From Candidatus Levyibacteriota bacterium (GTDB taxonomy: Bacteria > Patescibacteriota > Microgenomatia > Levybacterales > UBA12049), in NCBI GenBank assembly GCA_018061205.1, contig JAGOUP010000033.1, positions 1 through 6,971 on the forward strand: a stretch of DNA of 6,971 nucleotides, read 5' to 3'. Shown in pieces: positions 1 to 6,959 of this stretch. Every line of letters begins with the position of its first letter. The stretch's first letter is position 1. Made by a program: the position numbers and the translations under genes. The notes beneath the pieces are model-generated. The model worked only from the letters and a program-made list of their open reading frames with translations. It did not search any database and was not told the origin of the DNA.

Positions 1-961
1 TGATGCCACCCTTGAAAAACCAGATACATATACGATCATTTTTCACTTAAAAGATGTGTATACTCCCTTTTTAGCAACTGTTTCTCGTCCTGTTTTACTG
101 AATGGAACTATTGGTGTAGGAAAATATAAAATCAAAGATATTTCACTAAATGGAAACTTCGTAAAATCTATTACACTTGTTTCAACAAAAAATATGTACG
201 ATACAAAAAGCTATCAGTTTTACCCTACTGCCGATTCAGTAAAAACAGCATTTCTTTTAGGAGAAATTACGACAGCACAAGGATTATATGAAGATACATT
301 CCGAAATGTTTTGTTTTCAGCATTTCCGAATACAAATGTAAAAAAAGAAATAAATACTGCTCAGTTAGTAACACTCTTTTTTAATACAAAGGATCCACAT
401 CTTTCAAATAGAGATACCCGTGCCGGTTTAACCTATGCACTGCCTGATTCATTTTCTTTTGGAAAAAGGGCATATACCTTTTATCCTGATACCTCCTGGG
501 CATACGCTTCACAATATATCTACGAACAAGATCTTCCACATGCAAAAGAATTAACAAAAGATATACAAACTGCCAGTAAAAGCGCATCATTGATTATGTC
601 ATTAAAAACACTCCCAAAATATATAAAAACGGCTGAAATTATTAGTCAGGAATGGGAAAAAATTGGTATTCAAACTATTATTGAAACAGTTGATACGGTT
701 CCAAGTGACTTTCAAATATTTTTAGGTGACTACACTATTCCAAAAGATCCTGATCAGTACATGCTCTGGCACTCACGACAAGAGAACAATATCACCAATT
801 ATGAAAACAAACGCATTGATAAATTACTAGAAGATGGGAGAAAAACAATATCACAGCAAGAGCGTAAAAAAATATATGATGACTTACAAAAATATTTACT
901 AGCAGATGCCCCTGCTGCATTTCTTTACTTCCCTTATGAATATACCGTTACGAGAAAGTAA
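1..961 (+). CDS. Family-5 extracellular solute-binding protein (oligopeptide/dipeptide ABC transporter type), 3' part
   Basis: This is the substrate-binding component of an ABC importer of the OppA/DppA class, expected outside the membrane as a lipoprotein or secreted protein. The gene is cut by the left window edge. The frame is open from base 2, so the GTG at 56 is an internal valine and not a start; 319 residues are visible. The visible N-terminus (DATLEKPDTYTIIFHLKD, then VYTPFLATV) matches the family pattern of a threonine-rich strand followed by the -pfapfl- segment. Near the end, NITNYENKRIDKLLEDGRKT followed by ERKKIYDDLQKYLLADAPAAFLYFP is the typical C-terminal signature (Asn-x-x-x-Asp-x-Leu-Leu, then -Ala-Pro-a-hydrophobic). 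The protein stops at EYTVTRK, roughly 40 residues earlier than I expect for the family. Its end overlaps the convergent uvrC end by 14 bases. Family is secure; the actual ligand cannot be told, and no permease or ATPase genes are in view. Confidence 0.88.
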   Translation, partial: DATLEKPDTYTIIFHLKDVYTPFLATVSRPVLLNGTIGVGKYKIKDISLNGNFVKSITLVSTKNMYDTKSYQFYPTADSVKTAFLLGEITTAQGLYEDTFRNVLFSAFPNTNVKKEINTAQLVTLFFNTKDPHLSNRDTRAGLTYALPDSFSFGKRAYTFYPDTSWAYASQYIYEQDLPHAKELTKDIQTASKSASLIMSLKTLPKYIKTAEIISQEWEKIGIQTIIETVDTVPSDFQIFLGDYTIPKDPDQYMLWHSRQENNITNYENKRIDKLLEDGRKTISQQERKKIYDDLQKYLLADAPAAFLYFPYEYTVTRK

Positions 962-980
962 CGGTACTCCGCAGTTTTTT
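943..980. terminator. Hairpin with T-run at the convergent gene junction, holding both stop codons
   Basis: TACCGTTAC (943-951) and GTAACGGTA (958-966) form a perfect 9-bp inverted repeat around a 6-base loop GAGAAA. A run of six T lies at 975-980 on the plus strand, about 8 bases after the stem, which is farther than in a textbook intrinsic terminator. On the minus strand no T-run follows the stem. The plus-strand stop TAA (959-961) and the minus-strand uvrC stop TAA (950-948) both lie within the stem, each in the 3' arm of its own transcript. A role in ending or insulating the two converging transcripts is inferred. Confidence 0.5.
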
Positions 981-2228
981 GTGATACGTTATTGCAAAAC
1001 GGTGTGCCTCATTACGAAGGCGCATGACGAGCTGCAATGCTTTTGAACTTTTTGGTAGAATTACTTGTCGAAAATCCGAAGTGATGATAATTTCCTCTTT
1101 TTTAGCCAACCCTACCAACGGAATAGATAGATTTGCTTCTTCCAATGCTTTTTTTGCCATAGAAATTTGTCCTTTTCCTCCATCCACGATGAGTAAATCA
1201 GGAAATGGCCACTCGGTATGTTTGAGTCGACGGCTTAACACCTCATACATCATTGCAAAATCATTTGGACCTTTTGTCTCAGGTTTTATTTTGAATCTTC
1301 TATACCAGTTTGCATCTTTTTCTCCATCAGTAAAGACAACGAGTGATCCGGTAGCATTCGTCCCTGATGTATTTGAAATATCATAACATTCTATACGATG
1401 AATCTTTGAAACAACCAAATCAACCTTTTTCAAATGTTCTTGCAATTCTTGCAATTCTTCTCGTCTTATATCACTGCGCAGATTAGGATTTGATTCATAT
1501 TCAAAAGGCGTGTGTACAGGATGGGTAATGAGATGAATAGCCTTTATTTTTGATTGTAGGACTTGTGCTTTTTCAAAATCTTCTTTTTCACTATATGCTG
1601 TTCGTTCTTTTTCCAGATCTTTTATGACTTTTGCAACATTTCCTTCTAAAAAAAGAATAAGCCTACGAATCGTTTTTTTATATTCTTTTTTTGCCTCTTG
1701 TGTGTCAATAACCGTTACACAAGGACATAGGCCTAGATGATGATACAAACAAAATGTTTTTGGATGATGTAATTCAGATTGAAAAGGAAAAATTCGTCGT
1801 ATCGTTTTTAATACAAGCTTTAATGCGCCGCTATTGGGAAATGGACCAAAGTAGAGTGATTGTGGATCATCAACTCTTCTTGCAATCAACACCGCTGGAT
1901 ATAGTTCCCCTATCGTAATTCGTATTAGTGGGTAAGACTTTCCATCTGTGAGTCTAATGTTATACTGCGGAGTAAATTTTTTGATATAGTTTGCCTCAAG
2001 GAGTAATGATTCTATTTCAGATGAAACAACGAGATAAGAAATCGAATGAATTTTGGAAACCAATACTTTCGTTTTTTCTCCTATAACACCACTGGTAAAA
2101 TAGGAAGCAACTCTACTCTTGAGATTTTTGGCCTTTCCAACATATAACAATATACCGTCTTTATCATAAAACAGATACACCCCTGGGTCTTTTGGCAATA
2201 AGCCATATGATGATCGTAATAGTCGCAA
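948..2228 (-). CDS. uvrC: UvrC, nucleotide excision repair dual-incision nuclease, short form without C-terminal HhH domain
   Basis: UvrC cuts damaged DNA on both sides of a lesion after UvrA has loaded UvrB; it is cytoplasmic. Numbering from a TTG at 2228 gives 426 residues. The N-terminal GIY-YIG domain (about 12-95) has PGVYLF, YVGKAKNLKSRV with Tyr29 and Arg39, the LLLEAN glutamate (Glu78) and Asn90. A UVR motif for UvrB contact lies near 212-231 (EKEDFEKAQVLQSKI). The RNase H-like incision domain (about 275-420) keeps its acidic/histidine set: Asp283 (ECYDIS), Asp349 (LLIVDGGKGQ) and His409 (EAHRFAITYH). The protein ends at KKLRSTVTFS, just where the tandem helix-hairpin-helix region would begin; E. 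coli UvrC has about 610 residues. The cysteine cluster near 151-170 is incomplete. The start was chosen because AGGAGG lies 8 bases before this TTG; an in-frame TTG at 2246 would overlap that Shine-Dalgarno. It overlaps the upstream transglutaminase gene by 65 bases, suggesting coupled translation. Confidence 0.93.
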   Translation of the reverse strand: MRLLRSSYGLLPKDPGVYLFYDKDGILLYVGKAKNLKSRVASYFTSGVIGEKTKVLVSKIHSISYLVVSSEIESLLLEANYIKKFTPQYNIRLTDGKSYPLIRITIGELYPAVLIARRVDDPQSLYFGPFPNSGALKLVLKTIRRIFPFQSELHHPKTFCLYHHLGLCPCVTVIDTQEAKKEYKKTIRRLILFLEGNVAKVIKDLEKERTAYSEKEDFEKAQVLQSKIKAIHLITHPVHTPFEYESNPNLRSDIRREELQELQEHLKKVDLVVSKIHRIECYDISNTSGTNATGSLVVFTDGEKDANWYRRFKIKPETKGPNDFAMMYEVLSRRLKHTEWPFPDLLIVDGGKGQISMAKKALEEANLSIPLVGLAKKEEIIITSDFRQVILPKSSKALQLVMRLRNEAHRFAITYHKKLRSTVTFS

Positions 2229-3996
2229 AAATAACACCTCCTCCAATAGTTATAGGAAGTAACGGTTTTTGAAAAGCTGCAATATAAAAAGGAACGATAG
2301 TTACAGTTTCTGAAATGCGTTGATTTCCTATAAGAACTGTTATTTTACCACTTTTATGAGCAAATGGTGAAGCAGCCTCAAAACGAAAAGGAATATCAGC
2401 ATACCCAAATGGTAAAATTTCAGGAATGGTGATTTTTTGTTCTTTTGGTAGGAGGTAATCACTCACAATCGTTATCTCTTCATTTGGGTAGCGAGTACCT
2501 GATGGATTCACTACATGAAGAAACCCAGCAGGAGAAATTCCCGCAAATATTTTTTGATCAATTGCTATTCTGGCTTGAGCATCTGGAGGAGAAAATGAAG
2601 TATCAACAACTGGCGTTATTATGACATCTTTCCCAATTTTTCTCCCAGGAAGCTTATATCCACCTGCAGGGACTGGATACGAACTATCATGTCCCTTAAT
2701 AACAAAAGCAATATGGCTAAAATCCAATACATCAAAATAATCAACGCCTTTTGTCGTGTTTCCCCATGTTGGATCTACCATAATCCATGTTTTTTTCTCA
2801 CTATCATAATACTCAGGCCATGCATGCAAAATATCATCCTCCAAAGATACGGGACGTTGTGTGCCATTTTTTGTATATCCAAAACCATCAACTTCCCGAG
2901 CGGGAATCCCTGCAGCTCTGGATAGTGAAATAAATAAATCAGTAAATTCCAGACACACAGCAGATGTGGGATTTTGTAACACAATAGCTCCACCAAGGCG
3001 AACTTTTCTCTCAGTCACTCGCGAGAAATCATAGGAAAGTGTTTTGAGAACGTAGGCGTAAATTGCTTGTGGTGTTTTGAGTGTCTGCGCCAATTCCTGT
3101 ATTTCTTTACTCTTTACATCCCAATATTTCTTTGGAAGTAAATATACTGCCAGTTCTTCACTCGTTTGTGGTTGCTCTTTTGGAAGCAAATGTACTTTTA
3201 TCTTTCCCTTTACGATAACTTCTTTTTCCTCCGAAGGAAGCAAGGAGTATTGTGCTAACCAATTTCCATCTCTATCTTTTTCTACATTGAGAGGTTTTGG
3301 ATCCATAGAAAGAATCTCTACTTCCTGATAATTTGTATCAGGAGGCAGAGCTATTTCTGTACGAATAGGGAATACATGCGTGTTATCAATGTGATATATG
3401 AAACTAAAATCATACATTTGATTTTGTCCAAATGCTATCGAAATACCACCTTTTCCCAGTTGTTCTTTGGTAAAATCTAAAGACGTTCCACCAACGTTTG
3501 GTTTTATATACCGAGGCTGTCCAAAATACTCAGGAACACGAACGTGCACATTAAAAGTGCTATAGTCATTCTGATCGGCAATACCCGGGATATCAACTTC
3601 ATAAATAGTACCTTGTTGCTCAACGATATCAGGCGTATCAAATTCTATCGTAAAAGGCAGTGTTTTATCGATACCAACAACACGTTTGTTAAAATGCACT
3701 TTGATGGTATACCCTGTTTTTTCTTTTATTATTTCTGGAGTGATTGCACCATCAGGATCTGATGCTTTGACATTCTCAATAGAACTAAAACCAACCTTTA
3801 TTGCATTTTGAGAGGCATAATATTCACTTGTCTTATTTGTTAACGATGTGTTGATAACCACATGGGTGAGTTCGTCTTCTTTGACACTATAGGTAATATC
3901 ACTAGCAATACTAAAAGATTCATCAGCAAAAAGAGATAGAGGAACAATGAAAAAAAATAGGAAGAAAAAGAGAGCAGTAAATAATGTATTTTTCAT
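2164..3996 (-). CDS. Membrane-anchored extracellular transglutaminase-like domain protein
   Basis: This 610-residue protein has a transglutaminase-like (papain-fold) core on an extracytoplasmic, membrane-anchored frame. Residues 1-24 are a signal peptide (long Phe/Leu core, likely cut after SLFA). Residues 25-270 look like beta-rich, Ig-type modules I cannot name. The core (about 295-415) has the full putative triad: Cys348 in SAVCLEFTDLFISLSRAAGI, His391 in ILHAWPEYY and Asp408 in WIMVDPTWGN, plus the typical GIPAREVDGFGY strand. A second beta-rich part (about 460-570) precedes a membrane helix (about 578-600) and a short basic cytoplasmic tail (AKRPRG). Such proteins may crosslink, hydrolyse or process surface proteins or peptides; substrate and reaction are unknown here. 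The ATG follows the uvrA stop by 7 bases, with only a poorly placed GAAAGG before it, so coupling to uvrA translation is likely. The stop is TGA followed directly by TAA. The superfamily call is firm; activity is inferred from the intact triad. Confidence 0.88.
   Translation of the reverse strand: MKNTLFTALFFFLFFFIVPLSLFADESFSIASDITYSVKEDELTHVVINTSLTNKTSEYYASQNAIKVGFSSIENVKASDPDGAITPEIIKEKTGYTIKVHFNKRVVGIDKTLPFTIEFDTPDIVEQQGTIYEVDIPGIADQNDYSTFNVHVRVPEYFGQPRYIKPNVGGTSLDFTKEQLGKGGISIAFGQNQMYDFSFIYHIDNTHVFPIRTEIALPPDTNYQEVEILSMDPKPLNVEKDRDGNWLAQYSLLPSEEKEVIVKGKIKVHLLPKEQPQTSEELAVYLLPKKYWDVKSKEIQELAQTLKTPQAIYAYVLKTLSYDFSRVTERKVRLGGAIVLQNPTSAVCLEFTDLFISLSRAAGIPAREVDGFGYTKNGTQRPVSLEDDILHAWPEYYDSEKKTWIMVDPTWGNTTKGVDYFDVLDFSHIAFVIKGHDSSYPVPAGGYKLPGRKIGKDVIITPVVDTSFSPPDAQARIAIDQKIFAGISPAGFLHVVNPSGTRYPNEEITIVSDYLLPKEQKITIPEILPFGYADIPFRFEAASPFAHKSGKITVLIGNQRISETVTIVPFYIAAFQKPLLPITIGGGVIFATITIIIWLIAKRPRGVSVL
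2235..2244 (-). promoter_or_regulatory. Strong Shine-Dalgarno for uvrC inside the upstream gene
   Basis: On the minus strand GGAGGAGGTG sits with its AGGAGG core 8 bases before the TTG at 2228, a near-ideal anti-16S match and spacing. The same bases encode the Gly-Gly-Gly-Val start of the transmembrane helix of the transglutaminase-like protein. This site decides the uvrC start and supports translation by ribosomes already on the operon mRNA. It also favours 2228 over the in-frame TTG at 2246, GTG at 2237 and TTG at 2198. Confidence 0.7.
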
Positions 3997-4003
3997 TACC
4001 TTT

Positions 4004-6904
4004 CTATAATACCTTTTTTAGAAAAGCTCCGGTATAGGAATTTTTATTTTCAGCAACTTGATACGGTGTTCCCACTGCAACAATTTGTCCTCCCCTCTGT
4101 CCTCCTTGTGGTCCAAGATCAATAATATGATCGGCATTTTTTATAATATCCAAATTGTGTTCAATCACAATAACCGTATTGCCTTTATCGACCAGTTGTC
4201 TCAGTACTACGAGTAATTTTTCTAGATCGGCAAAATGAAGCCCCGTCGTCGGTTCATCCAAAATATACACAGCATCACGCCCTCTTTTTGCCAGTTCTGA
4301 TGCCAATTTTACTCGTTGTGCCTCTCCTCCTGACATAGTTGGTGCTGGTTGTCCAAGTTTCATATAGGAAAGCCCCACATCATTGAGTGTTTGCATTTTA
4401 TGAGAAAGACCAGGAACAAAAGAGAAAAAATCTGACGCTTCTGACACACTCATAGCTAAGACATCAGCAATATTTTTTCCATTAAAGAGAATTTCCAGTG
4501 CTTCTTGATTATATTGTTTTCCATTACACACTTCACAGGTAACATAGACATCTGATAAAAACTGCATTTCTATTTTTATTTGTCCTTCTCCTTCACATGC
4601 TTCACATCTCCCACCTTTGACATTGAACGAAAATCTTCCCGCTCCATACCCACGCAACTTTGCTTCTTTTGTCTTCGCAAAGAGTTCTCTGATATAAGTA
4701 AAGCACCCGGTATAGGTTGCCGGATTGCTTCTCGGTGTTCGCCCTATGGGAGACTGATCAATCAGAAAGATATTTTTGACATAATCAGCACCTTGTATAT
4801 CGGTAAAGCTACCTGGTTTTTCTCTATGATACGGGTTAGCATTTTGCATGAGTGCATGGAACAAAATATCATTGACCAGCGTTGATTTACCACTTCCTGA
4901 AACTCCTGTCACGACAACCAATTTATGCAGTGGGAAATCAACAGTTATATCTTTTAAATTGTGTTCTGATGCACCAACAATGGTGATCTTTTTTTCTGCA
5001 GCACCTGTTGCTTCTTTCGTTTCAACGATATTGAGTGGTCGTATTGATTGAATTTTTTTCTTTCCAGAAAGATACAACCCCGTTAACGATAACGGATTTG
5101 CTTTTACTTGTTCTACTGTTCCTTGGGCAATAACTCGTCCGCCTCCCTCACCTGCTGCTGGACCAAAATCTACCAAATAATCAGATGCTTCCATGGTTTC
5201 TTCATCATGTTCAACCACTAATACCGTATTTCCCAGATCTCTGAGTCTTTTTAGTGTTTCAATCAGTTTACTATTATCCCGCTGATGCAGTCCTATCGAT
5301 GGTTCATCGAGCACGTAGAGCACACCAGTTAATCCACTACCGATCTGTGATGCGAGTCTGATTCGTTGTGCCTCCCCTCCTGAAAGCGTTTGGGAACCAC
5401 GGGAAAGAGACAAATAATCCAGTCCCACATCATTTAAAAAACTGAGTCGTGATTTAATTTCTTTTATGATAAGGTTTCCGATTTCAAGTTCACGTGGTGA
5501 AAGCGTGTTACTCACTTCACCAATAAAGCTAAGACAATCGACAATTGACAAATCTGATACAGCTTTTATCGATAAATCACCTACTGTGACTGAAAGTGCT
5601 TCTTTTTTGAGTCTTGCACCATCACACGCAGAACAAATTTCATACCGCATGAACTTTTCAACAGCAGCTTTGACCATCATTGATTCACTTTCTTTATATC
5701 GTCTTTTTAATTCTGCAAGTACTCCATGGAATGGTTCAAAAATAACGGTACTTCTCCCCCATCTATTTTCTCCTTTTACTTCATACTCTCGCTCCCCTGT
5801 ACCAAAAAGCAACAAATTCTTTTGTTCATCATCGAGTTCTCGTATTGGTGTTTTTAGTGGGATATTGTGTGCTTCACAAAATGCGACAAAGGTTCGAGAA
5901 AACCATGTATCATGCTGGAGCGTTGTTGCAAATGGCAAAATACCACCTTCACTGATGGATAAGTTTTTGTTCAGAACCAAATCTTTATCAACAGTGAGCA
6001 GTGTCCCTAATCCGTTACAGGTAGGACATGCACCATGTGGTGTATTGAAAGAAAAGATTCGAGGTTCTACTTCTGGAATAGAAATACCACACACAGGACA
6101 AGCAAATTTTTCAGAAAAAAGTGTGTCTTCCATTTTTTTTGGTTTTACTGGGATTTCAAATCCTTTGTCTTTTATTTCTGAAATGATGAGTTCACCGTTC
6201 CCAAATCTGAGCGCTTGTTCTGCATCGCGGGCTACTCGCTCACGTTCAGTTTTTTTGGAAAGCACCAGACTATCAACGACGAGTTCTATTTTATGTTTAT
6301 TTGTTTTTATGAGCACGAACTCATCAGCCAGTTGAAAAATTTGTCCATCAATTCGCACTTTTTTGAATCCTTGTTTTTTTAAATCGGTGAAAAGGTCTGT
6401 ATATTCACCTTTTTTATCTTTGACGAGTGGCGCCAATATGAGGATGCGAATTCCTGCTACAGGCCCTTTTTCTACAGGGATCTTCATGATTGCATCAGTT
6501 ATTTGATCTTTTGACATGTGCGAGATCTCACGACCGCAGTTTGGACAATGGGGATGCCCAAGTCTGGCAAATAACAGTCTCAAGTAATCATAAATTTCTG
6601 TTATTGTTCCAACGGTTGATCTGGGATTGTGTGACACACCTTTTTGATCAATAGAAATAGCTGGTGAAAGGCCTTCTATCAAATCAACATCAGGTTTTTT
6701 CATCACCCCTAAAAACTGCCTGGCATAGGAAGAAAGAGACTCAACATATCGTCTTTGTCCTTCAGCATAAATCGTGTCAAAAGCCAAAGATGATTTTCCA
6801 CTACCAGACAAACCAGTGAATACGACCAGTTTGTTTTTGGGAATCGTTAAATCGACATTTTTGAGGTTATGCTCCCGAGCACCTTTTATCTTTATAGAAT
6901 CCAT
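4004..6904 (-). CDS. uvrA: UvrA, excinuclease ABC subunit A (DNA damage-sensing ATPase)
   Basis: UvrA dimers scan DNA, bind distorted sites and load UvrB, the first step of bacterial nucleotide excision repair. The 966 residues are full length for the family (about 940-960). Two ABC ATPase modules are intact: Walker A at 31-39 (GLSGSGKSS) and 667-675 (GVSGSGKST); signature LSGGEAQR at 507-514 and MSGGEAQR at 857-864; Walker B VLDEPS at 531-536 and ILDEPT at 881-886. Zinc-binding cysteine pairs are present at 120/123, 269/272 with 293/296, 424/427, and 767/770 with 790/793. The region about 130-250 corresponds to the UvrB-binding domain and about 290-400 to the insertion domain. The ATG at 6904 begins MDSIKIKGAREHNLKNV, the standard UvrA N-terminus, so the start is secure although no clear Shine-Dalgarno precedes it. 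First gene of a minus-strand cluster; the stop is TAG. No key residue is missing, and nothing suggests a paralogue such as a drug-resistance UvrA-like protein. Confidence 0.98.
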   Translation of the reverse strand: MDSIKIKGAREHNLKNVDLTIPKNKLVVFTGLSGSGKSSLAFDTIYAEGQRRYVESLSSYARQFLGVMKKPDVDLIEGLSPAISIDQKGVSHNPRSTVGTITEIYDYLRLLFARLGHPHCPNCGREISHMSKDQITDAIMKIPVEKGPVAGIRILILAPLVKDKKGEYTDLFTDLKKQGFKKVRIDGQIFQLADEFVLIKTNKHKIELVVDSLVLSKKTERERVARDAEQALRFGNGELIISEIKDKGFEIPVKPKKMEDTLFSEKFACPVCGISIPEVEPRIFSFNTPHGACPTCNGLGTLLTVDKDLVLNKNLSISEGGILPFATTLQHDTWFSRTFVAFCEAHNIPLKTPIRELDDEQKNLLLFGTGEREYEVKGENRWGRSTVIFEPFHGVLAELKRRYKESESMMVKAAVEKFMRYEICSACDGARLKKEALSVTVGDLSIKAVSDLSIVDCLSFIGEVSNTLSPRELEIGNLIIKEIKSRLSFLNDVGLDYLSLSRGSQTLSGGEAQRIRLASQIGSGLTGVLYVLDEPSIGLHQRDNSKLIETLKRLRDLGNTVLVVEHDEETMEASDYLVDFGPAAGEGGGRVIAQGTVEQVKANPLSLTGLYLSGKKKIQSIRPLNIVETKEATGAAEKKITIVGASEHNLKDITVDFPLHKLVVVTGVSGSGKSTLVNDILFHALMQNANPYHREKPGSFTDIQGADYVKNIFLIDQSPIGRTPRSNPATYTGCFTYIRELFAKTKEAKLRGYGAGRFSFNVKGGRCEACEGEGQIKIEMQFLSDVYVTCEVCNGKQYNQEALEILFNGKNIADVLAMSVSEASDFFSFVPGLSHKMQTLNDVGLSYMKLGQPAPTMSGGEAQRVKLASELAKRGRDAVYILDEPTTGLHFADLEKLLVVLRQLVDKGNTVIVIEHNLDIIKNADHIIDLGPQGGQRGGQIVAVGTPYQVAENKNSYTGAFLKKVL

Positions 6905-6930
6905 AATAATTTACTTTTGATTGATCTTCT

Positions 6931-6959
6931 ATTATACGCTGTTTGTATACTATGAGCAA
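6931..6959 (-). promoter_or_regulatory. Sigma70-type promoter of the uvrA operon
   Basis: On the minus strand the -10 box TATAAT (6936-6931) matches the consensus fully. A -35 TTGCTC (6959-6954) has only the TTG core, and the spacer is exactly 17 bases. Transcription would start near 6924, giving a leader of about 20 bases before the uvrA ATG at 6904. The leader has no good Shine-Dalgarno, only AAAAGTAAATTATT. This is the only convincing promoter seen upstream of the three-gene cluster. Confidence 0.65.

Noticed and set aside
381..590. A 69-codon open frame on the minus strand, opposite the solute-binding protein
   Set aside because: It lies opposite a well-supported gene, has no domain, and contains no helix-hairpin-helix motif, so it is not a detached UvrC C-terminus either.
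1024..1386. A 120-codon open frame on the plus strand, opposite uvrC
   Set aside because: It is antisense to the conserved RNase H-like domain of UvrC, and its translation resembles no protein family.
1439..1459. Tandem repeat of CTTGCAATT (just over two copies)
   Set aside because: It encodes a Glu-Leu-Gln repeat in the UvrC linker helix; two copies of a 9-base unit inside a coding region need no special explanation.
2164..2166. TGA as a possible glycine codon (recoded genetic code)
   Set aside because: None of the genes has an in-frame TGA, glycine is encoded by GGN throughout, and this TGA is followed at once by TAA, so it reads as an ordinary stop.
3095..3190. Recurring LLPKEQ / LLPKK / LLPSEE peptide motifs in the transglutaminase-like protein (also near 2437-2454)
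   Set aside because: These fit the turn before a beta strand that is common in Ig-like modules. The similarity is too short to claim a domain duplication from sequence alone.
5466..6335. A 289-codon open frame on the plus strand, opposite uvrA
   Set aside because: It is fully antisense to a highly conserved part of UvrA, its product is Ser/Thr-rich low-complexity sequence with no recognisable motif, and it has no ribosome site. It is a by-product of uvrA codon usage.
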